Source of the DNA: Palaemon carinicauda
Taxonomy: Eukaryota; Arthropoda; Malacostraca; Decapoda; Palaemonidae
Length of the DNA: 64,000 bases
Assembly (NCBI RefSeq): GCF_036898095.1
Contig: NC_090761.1
Span: 46,604,753 to 46,668,752, forward strand
Direction: 5' to 3'
Part shown: in pieces, positions 44,701-53,700 of the stretch
How positions within the stretch are numbered: position 1 is the first letter of the stretch
Layout of the letters: each line of letters starts with the position of its first letter
Notes under the pieces: model-generated
What the model was told of the DNA's origin: nothing
The model's database searches: none
What the model saw: only the letters and a program-made list of their open reading frames with translations
Program-made: the position numbers and the translations under genes

Positions 44701-47700
44701 GAATCCCGGACCGTTTCTTAAATTTCTCAAACCAGCCACGAGATGCCTTGAAATCATCTGAGGAAGGTTCGATTGAACTCTCCCCAGCATCACCCCCAGA
44801 GCTCTCCTCCTTCAAGTCCGTAAAGATGGCGTGCGCCTTCTCGTAGATGACGGTCTCGGTGATGGTGTCGCCAACGATCTCTCTGTCCTTGATCCACACT
44901 AGCAGAAGTCGTTCCATCTCTTCTATGGTAGGGCTACGGCGTTTTGAAATAATGGTGATCCCCTTAGAAGGTTTCACTGCTTTAATAGCTTCCTTCTGTT
45001 TAAGGATTGTCGAGATCGTCGACATATTATGGCCATACTGTTTAGCAAGTTCACTCTTGCGGACGCCACGCTCATGTTTTTCAATAATTTCCTGCTTTAC
45101 GTCTAAAGAAAGCATTTCCTTCTTCCTTTTCGCACCACTACCACTGCCACTTGCAAAACTAAGCCTTTTAGGACCCATACTTTATGTAAATTACCGTTAA
45201 AGGATGCACGTAAAAAATCATGATTAAAACAGTTAATAGCAGAACGCACAGGGCACAACCGCAAGAAGCCGACGAGAACAGAGGACTGACCCGAGCCGCG
45301 CTAATTGAGGGTCCCTCCGAGGTCGAAGTGCTGCCTTCTATCGGCGGAAATAAAAAACACTTCAGGCGCTATGAGCACCGACAACGCGTACGAGTATTGT
45401 TTACTTCGGGTGTCGAAAAAAACATTCGGGCGTAGAGTAGGAACGTGTTCGAATTGTACTTCGCGTGTCGAAAAATTCGGATACAACCTGTACGACGAAA
45501 ATTGCTTACTTTGTGTGTCGAAATAAAATTCGGGTGTATATTCAAAAATTTGCTCGAATATTACTTCGGATGTTGGAAAATTCGGGTGTAGATACGTTTG
45601 TGTGTAGAGGTTCCACTGTACTAATTAAACACTTGTTTTTCAGAAAATTTATGTTTATTTATTATTAAATGATCAAATTATAGTATTTTTCTTATATTTA
45701 GTACTGTTTATTGGCGAATATTTCTCTTGGGTCTGGAATGAATTAGGCAATTTACATGTAAAAGGCGACTCGTTACACGAAAAAATCACTTCACGAAAGC
45801 CCTTACGGAACCAATTAATTTCGTGTTGCGAGGCATCACTGTACTGCTTGGTAGTATGGAATACAATAAGGAGCTTTGGACTGTGCCAAGCTGGTCGGTA
45901 CTAGTCCCCATTCGGCTTCCGAGCTCAGAGCCTGACCGATCACACGACTGCATCTGTTCTCCCTAGGGAGGATACACTGCACTGCTCCTACTCTCAGGTG
46001 CCAAGACTATTTCCAGACATAGAACGAGACTATTCACAGCCCGATTCTTTCTCTGCCTCTCAATTAAATGTTCTCTGAACCATTTTGATTTTTTACTCAT
46101 ATTTTGTGTAGAGGAAACAAGAACAGTTTTATGAAGACAGTCTGTAGCCATGAGGTACTGTCCACAAACGGACGGTCAGTCTGTCAACCAACTAATATTC
46201 AGTCACAGTAACACCTTTAGGGTGCTATTTCCTTCATCAGGTGCTTCTTAAAAGGAAGAGAAAGCAGTAGTTGTGCATAAGGCCTCTCGAAAAAAGTTCC
46301 TTAGAAGCTACTCTCATTATTCCAGAGGGAGTATCAGTCAACCAGTGCTTTCAGGGTTGGTTGAATGATTGTTAGCCTGTTATGACTGTATTCTCTTTTG
46401 GTTCGATCCAGGTGATCGGTCCTGGCTGTGACAATACTTAACTTCATAAGCCTGGCAAAAGTGAGACTTTTATTCTGTAACTGGAATACAAACCTACACT
46501 ATTTATGGGGTTATTAGGGGTATTTCTTTCGGCGAAGCTGAAAGGATGAGCCATTAAATTCTAGCGAGGGTTATCTACCCATCTTGCTAGTTAGCTGGGG
46601 TAGGGGACATAGTTAGCTACTCCTCTCACTCACACACCTGTGACTGTGCTTCACTTTACTTTTGACTCAGATGGGGGAACAGTTGTTACTGCTCTTCCTC
46701 CTCGCATATTTTGGACTGCCATTAATATTTTTGTCCTTTTCTTTTCAGTGTGTGTGTCTTGAGATCCTTTCTGGGATTCATGCGCACATGCCCTGGCCCT
46801 GAGGGCTGAACCTGCGGTACCTTTATGTCCACAGAGGACACTGATCCTCACCATCTTTGCCTAGCCTTCAGCGGGCAACGATGTAGTGAATCTAAGTGTA
46901 TTTAATGCTGGGAGTGGTCTGCCTCCAAGTGGGAGAGGTTCGGACGTCGGTGTAAGAAGTCCAAGCGAGATTCTTCTCCTTAGAAAGTTATTTCGAAGCA
47001 GAAGAAACCAAAGGCTTCTTCTTCCACTTCCTGACCTTCCTCCGAAGCTCCTGCTCGAACGTTTTTTTCCGGGGGACTATCGAGCAGTAGCGTAGACCAT
47101 TTAACTCTTGGACAACCTTGGTCCTCCTGAGTCGGTGTTGCTTCCCTTAGTGAAGCAGCCCCGCCTCTCCCCCCAGGGGAGTACTTGTCCTTGTCTCCTC
47201 TGTTACAGGTTTGGCCGTCACTGAGTTTGCCTAGCCCTCCTTCCAAGGAGGCTCTGCTGCAGCTACTGCATTGGGTTGTTGGTTTGCAGCGTTCTTTGTA
47301 GTCGAAGTAGACCCTATGGCCCTCGTTAATGTCATAGTGTCAGAGGTCTGCTGCCCTGCCAGCTGACTCCTGCTTTGTCTGCTTCTTCCACCGCTGCTGA
47401 AGACTGTGCTCCCCCCCCCCCCCCCCCCCCCCGGCTGACCTTCTTCAGGGAGGGAGCAAAGTCCTAGGTATGTCTCTCTTGCGATTGTTTCCTCCTCTCA
47501 AGGGGGTGTACTCATAGAGACTCCATTTTGGAGGCCTGCTGCTGTTGCTGATCAGTTTGCTAATCCCCCCACCCCTGTGGGGCATCACTGTGGTTGTAGA
47601 CCCCGCTATGATTGTCCTGCGCTTCACCTTAGAGGTGCTCCTTCATAGAGATGCTTCTTTGGTTCTTTAGCCTCGTCATCGCAACCCTCCTTGGAGGAGG

Positions 47701-50700
47701 AGCCTTCTCACCCTGCCTCGCCTGGTTCTCAACCTGCACCTGCCTCCATATCTTAGCCCACCTCCTTGGACTCTGCTCCTTGTCACCGAACCATGGTTCA
47801 TAATTCACCGTTTAAGAATCGTTTGCGATCCTCTCTTAAGTATGTTCGTCCTTCCAAAGGGAACATCCTGTCACCTGACCTACGTTCGGCTCTTCACCTA
47901 CCTTCTATTCGCCGTACCCCTGCTCGCGGACCTCCTACTCGTCAGTCTCCTGGTTCTCATCCTGCTGCTTGCCAACTTACCACTTACCAATCACCTGCTC
48001 GCTGATCATCGTCGACGCACTGATCCTTTGATTGGTTTTCGCCATTGCTCCCTTCGCATGATTCTCCTGATCACCATTCTCCCTTCTATCATCGTTCACC
48101 AACGCGTTGTTCTCCCACACACCCTTCTTGCCGTTCGCTGAAAAAATGCGCCACGCCAGGAAGTCTTTCTCCCGCCTGCGTTTCAGCAATACGCCGTTCG
48201 CCCTCTTCTAGGGCACCTACGGATATTCCAGCGCAGACGGCTCGTCAACGCTCTCCCAAGCGTCAATGCTCACCCACGCGTTAATGCTCGCCTTCACGTC
48301 AGCGCCTGCCAATGCACCAGCTCTCTCCAACTCATGAGATTTCACCCTCCGTCAGCTCTAACCAACTCGCCAGCGCTCACCAAATCTCCAGCGCTTTCCA
48401 ATGCGTCAATGCTTACCCCCCTGTAAACACTCGCCAACGCGTCAACACTTGCCAATGCATTGACATTAGCCAACGCTTCAACATCCTTTGGTTGCTCGAC
48501 GGCCAGAACAGGGAAGAAGGTAGAATGGACAGCGTCAGCCTTCTACTACCAAGAAGTCACAGCAGGATTCCCGACCACAGGCAGGTGTGCGCAAGGAGAC
48601 TGAACTGGAGCATAAAGGTAGGTCATCTCCTTCAAGAACTTCACTCCTCTCTCTGAGGAGAAATAGGCTTACTTTCTACAGGTTACCGTCGCGTCATTTT
48701 CCTCTCCGCAAACATATAATAACTCAACCGCCGGGAAGGAGGAAAGGGGCAAACGGGAACAATTCAAGATTCCGAATTTTTCTTCCTCTTGACCTACGAC
48801 TCCCCTTGGACTTGATGCTGCTTTCTGATGCATCAAAAGAAGGGTAGAGCCCCACGTGCTGCACCATACGACCTCAGGCCACTGGTTAGAGATCGAAAAG
48901 GACCTTCACATAAACTTCTTAGAGATGAAGGCCGTCTTCCTGGCCCTTCGGATGTTCCACCAGTTCCTGGCGGGTCACTCGGGGGTGATGAGCTACAACA
49001 CCACTGTAGTGGCTTATATCAACTTTGCTGCAAGCTTGAACTTGGGAAGTTCTACCGATTCAACCACTCGATTAAGAAGATCATTCCAAAACTTGGTCAC
49101 AGCTGGAATAAAACTTCTAGAATTCTGTGTAGTATTGAGCCTCATGATGGAGAAGGCTTGACTATTGGAATTAACAGCATACCTGGTATTACACACAAGA
49201 TGGTATTGTCCAGGAAGATCTAAATGTAAAGGATGGTCAGAATTATGAAAAATCATATGCAACATGCAGAACAGTAATTGAATGAAGGTGCCAGAGATTA
49301 ATATCTAAATCAGGAATAAGAAATTTAATAGACTGTAAGTTCCTGTCCAACAAATTAAGATGAGAATCAGCAGCTGAAGACCAGACGGGAGAACAATACT
49401 CAAAACAAGGTAGAAGGAAAGAATTAAAACACTTCTTATTAATAGATTGGTCACTGAAAATCTTACAAGATTTTCTCAATAAGCCAATTTTTTGTGCAAT
49501 TGAAGAAGTGACAGACCTAAAGTGTTTTTCAAAACTAAATTTGCTGTCGAGAATCACATCTAAAGTTTTAAAAGTTTCATATAACGTTAAAGAAACATTA
49601 TCAATGCTGAGATCTGGATGTTGAGGAGCAACTGTCATTAACCTACTTACAATCATTCTTTGAGTTTTAGGATTCAACTTCATGCCCCATAATTAACACC
49701 ATGCACTAATTTTTGCTAGATCGTTATTAAGGGGTTCATCAACGTCGGATCTACATTCAGGAGATGGAATTGATGTAAAGAGAGTAGCATCATCTGCATA
49801 TGCAACGAGCTTATTTTCTAGGCCAAACTACATGTGTATATAATATGAAAGGTAATGGGCCAAGAACACTACCCTGAGGAACAATAAATATCACATTCCT
49901 ATACTCACTAGGATACCCATCAACAATAAGTCTTTGCGATTTATTACATAAAGATTCAATAATGATACTGAGAAAAGACCCTCCCACTCCCAACTGTTCA
50001 AGTTTGAAAACAAGGGCCTCATGATTAACGCAGTCAAAGGCAGCACTAAAATCAAGGCCAATTATACAAACTTCCTGACCCCAATCAAGGGATTTCTGTA
50101 CATCATTGGAGATTGTAAGAAGGGCATCATATGCTCCAAGGCCTTTACAAAAACCAAATTGCCAAATTGCAAACTAGGGAACCTATTCAGACGTTTTGCT
50201 AAAAGACGTTCAAAAACTCTCGATAATATGGGAGTTATGGAAATTTGGTGATACTGTAATCAGTTGGACTTGAGCTACCACAAACACATTTACATAGTGG
50301 AGTAATGTTACCAATTTTCCAACAAGTACTAATAGCTGCTCTTCTTACTAACTGCGTAAAATAACAAATAACTTTGAGCCAAGAAATCTGCAGTCTTTAT
50401 AGAAAATAAAGGAAAAATACCATTTGGGTTTACACCTCCATAAGAATCAAGGTCCATCAAGAGAATTTTAATTTCATGAGATCAAAAAGCTAAACTAGTT
50501 AGTTTGTCCCCAGGAAAACAGGAATGAGGAAGATCAAGTTTCTCATTACTCTGCTTACTGTCAAACTACCTCGCTACAGGTGAGCACAGGTGGATACTTT
50601 ACCTTGTGCGAGCTGAGAAGCGCCTTACCAGCTCTCACCTCACTAATGTGCTCCTAGCAGTCTGTTTGCTTTGTGAGAGGAACAACAGGTTCTTTGCAAT

Positions 50701-53700
50701 GGAAGGTTGCTTTTCCTTCACAGGCCTATCTCTCAGATAGACATGTGAACGGCGCTCTCTTCCTTAGGGAAGTTGAGCACAAGGAAGGGCATGAGGAGAC
50801 TTCCTCACGTGCCCTCCCTCTCCCTGGCACTTCACCTAAGCCAAGGAAACAAGTTCAGGGGGCCTCAATTGAGAACAGTCTTATTCTCTAGAGCGTCCCC
50901 TGGTTCCTAGACCTTGTGCAGGCGGTGAAGCAGGCAGTCTCAGGATCGATTGATTATCGGCTTCAACATCTGTCTCCATAAGACCGAAGTACAACGTTCT
51001 TCCTTCGAGGGCCCATTTCTCTGTGAGAAGGAACTCTGGTGATGATCTTGAGCCACTCCAGGCTGCTATGGGTACCAGCTAAGAGGAGGAGTAACCTTTT
51101 GGTAACAACTTGGAACATTCCAATGGAGCGCTGCCGGCGTCTGTGAACCCTAAGATATCTCCCCTAGAGCAAAAAGATGCAGACCACTTCTTTTTGCAAG
51201 TCCTGCCCAGCATTAGGAAGGTTAACTCGAGGGGAACCCGATCAGGTTCCAACTGAGGGTAAGGACACAGTCCTAGACTTCTTCTGCGATACACCAAAAC
51301 CTGCTAGAACTAAATTAGCTTTGCCTTGGTCAAGGTAGGTGAAGATGGCAAAGAAGAGGCCTTACATTCAAGTGGTGGAAGCATCTCAGTCCCTTCGGTC
51401 GGTTGGCTCCTCTCGGTTACTTCCTCCCCCTTACATCGGACAGAGGAAGTATTACGAGGTTGTCGAGGATGATCCGTCTGCCCTACCGCCGTATCTGGCT
51501 CTGACACAGAACTCTTCTTTTGCCAAACTGGAAACTTTGCCGGCTCATTTCTCTGCAGGTGTCGCAGCCAACATGGAACGGGTTGTAAAGTGTTCGTTGC
51601 AATCCGTTTCATGGTTGGACTACTGGTAAAGAGAAGTAGGCTACCTCGTGAAGAACGAGGTAAGGAAGCGCTTTTGACCTTCCTGCTTTCGGGAACTAGG
51701 ACCTTAGATTAACACAGAATGCTGTGAACCAGTGGGTCAACTGGGTTTTAGTCGACACACTGCGGTAGTCTCAAAATTCCAGCCGTAGTTACATAAGGGA
51801 GAAGTGATGAGGTTACGCAACTTCTCAATGGACAGTCTTTCCCTCTTCAGTGTGAAAGACATCGAGGCACTGGCTGACAGATGGAAGAAAGCAAGCCAGG
51901 ACTCCCTCCTCCATAGGGAAATTACCTCATGTTCTCACTCAGCGGTAACTCCTTCGCAGAGATCTTCTCCGGCTAAGGCTCAGGGGTCAAAAAAGAGTTC
52001 TCAGAAGAAACAACCAGTGCAAACCTAAGGTCCCAAACAGCCCTTTCAAACAAGGGGCTCGAGGAGGGGCAAAGGAGGCAAGAGAAGTAGATGAGGATGA
52101 TCCCGGTAGGGAGGGTATTCCCCTGACCAGTCCACTAGTAGGGGGATCCTTGAAGAGCAGATGGCAGAGGTGGATGCTCCCTGAGGCTGAACCTTGTTCG
52201 GTCTCCTTACTAAGAGAGAGATATATCGTCCTGTTCACACACACTCTTCCTCCTCTGACCCTCCATTCGATGATGTCAGATTCCTACGCGATTTAGTCCA
52301 CGAAGGAACGGGCCCTTTGGGCCAGAGTCCCGACCATTTTAGAGAATGACACTTTCGAAGAGGTCCCAGAAAGATCCTCAGGCTTCTGCAGTCGTTTATT
52401 TCTTGTAGAAAAAGTGTTTGGAGGCTGGAGACCAGTCATTAATTTCTCAACCTTAAACAAGTTCTTGCAACAGACTCCATTCAAGATAGAGATGGCCCAA
52501 ACAGTCAGACAGGTTGTCAGACTACAGGACTTCATGAAATTGTTAGACCTCAAGGATGCATACTTTCAGATTGCTGTTCATCCATCCTCAAGGAAGTACC
52601 TGAGATTCACACTAGGAAGGATGATATACCAGTACTGTGTTTCGGCCTGTCCATGGCACCCCAGCTGTTCACGTGGATCTTTACCCTAGTGTCAACCCGA
52701 GCCCACAAGAACAGCATTCATCGTCTTTGTTATCTAGACGATTGGCTGGTTCTTGCACACTCGTGGGAGACCCTTCACCTCCATCGAGACGGGCTTCTTA
52801 CATTTTGCCGAGATCTGAGGATCATGATGAATTGCAATAAGTCCCACCTGCAACCATCTGAAGACATGGTATATCTAGGGATGAAAATCATGACCAGACT
52901 AGGCAAGGTTTTTCTGCCTGAGGAACAAGTATAGAAACCGAGAGAGATAGCTCAGATGTTTCACTCATGAGATGCATTGCCAGTACATCAGTGGCCAAGA
53001 CTGCTGGGACACTTCACTACTCTAGAAAAGTTGGTTCCCAACGGCCCTCTGCGCATTTGGTCTCTACAGTGGCCGCTGAAGACCTTTTGGTCTCAGCACC
53101 TAGACCCTCCAAGCACTCGTACCGGTAGGCCAAGACCAAGAGAGAGACTTGAGCTAGTGGGTGTAGACCTTCTCTCTCTTCCCTCAGATTTGTTGCTCTT
53201 GAGATGCATCAAAAGAAGGGTGGGGGCTCATCTGCTGCACCTATGGTGGTGTCACATAAATTAACAAGGAGGTACTTTTTCACAGCATCCATGGCATCTG
53301 GCTGTGGAGATCCTCAGATGGAAGGAAAACAATTCAGTAACCCTCTCACCCCGATTTAGCCTGGGAAAGAACATGCTGGTGGACAATCCGAGCAGGAGGG
53401 CTCGGACAGTAGGCTCCAAATGGTCTTTAAAACAACAGATAGCCAACAATGTTTTTACTTCGTAGAGTTTGCTTACTATCAACCAGTTTCTGACATCCCT
53501 AAACTGAAAACTTACCAGTGTAACGTTCTCCAGTACTGAATCCCCAGGTAGTCTGTCGAGGTGCCTGCCAACATCCTTGGAACAGGATAGATGTTTACAC
53601 ATTCCCCCCTTCTGCCTAGTAAGGAGGCTATTGAACAAGGTTAGGGCATCGCATGACCTTTCAATGACCTTAGTAACTCCGGTGTGGCAACATGCATTTG

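Larger units (their letters stand above)
41855..45841 (+). mobile_element. Tigger/pogo-like transposon A, split by Tigger B
   Basis: The left end after TA (41853-41854) reads CAGTCAAACCTCTAGCTACG. The right end, reversed from 45841, reads CAGTGATGCCTCGCAACACG with TA at 45842-45843. Both show the CAGT-n-A/G-ACCTC type of pogo/Tigger terminal inverted repeat and the TA duplication. Without the inner element it is about 1.2 kb and carries only an internally deleted transposase. Motifs such as CACTTCACGAAAG lie just inside both ends. Confidence 0.8.

Noticed and set aside
43663..45200. Plus-strand open frames across Tigger B
   Set aside because: They are antisense shadows of the transposase and carry no motifs.
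52293..53638. Minus-strand open frames across the DIRS RT region
   Set aside because: They are antisense shadows of RT and RNase H, whose motifs are on the plus strand.
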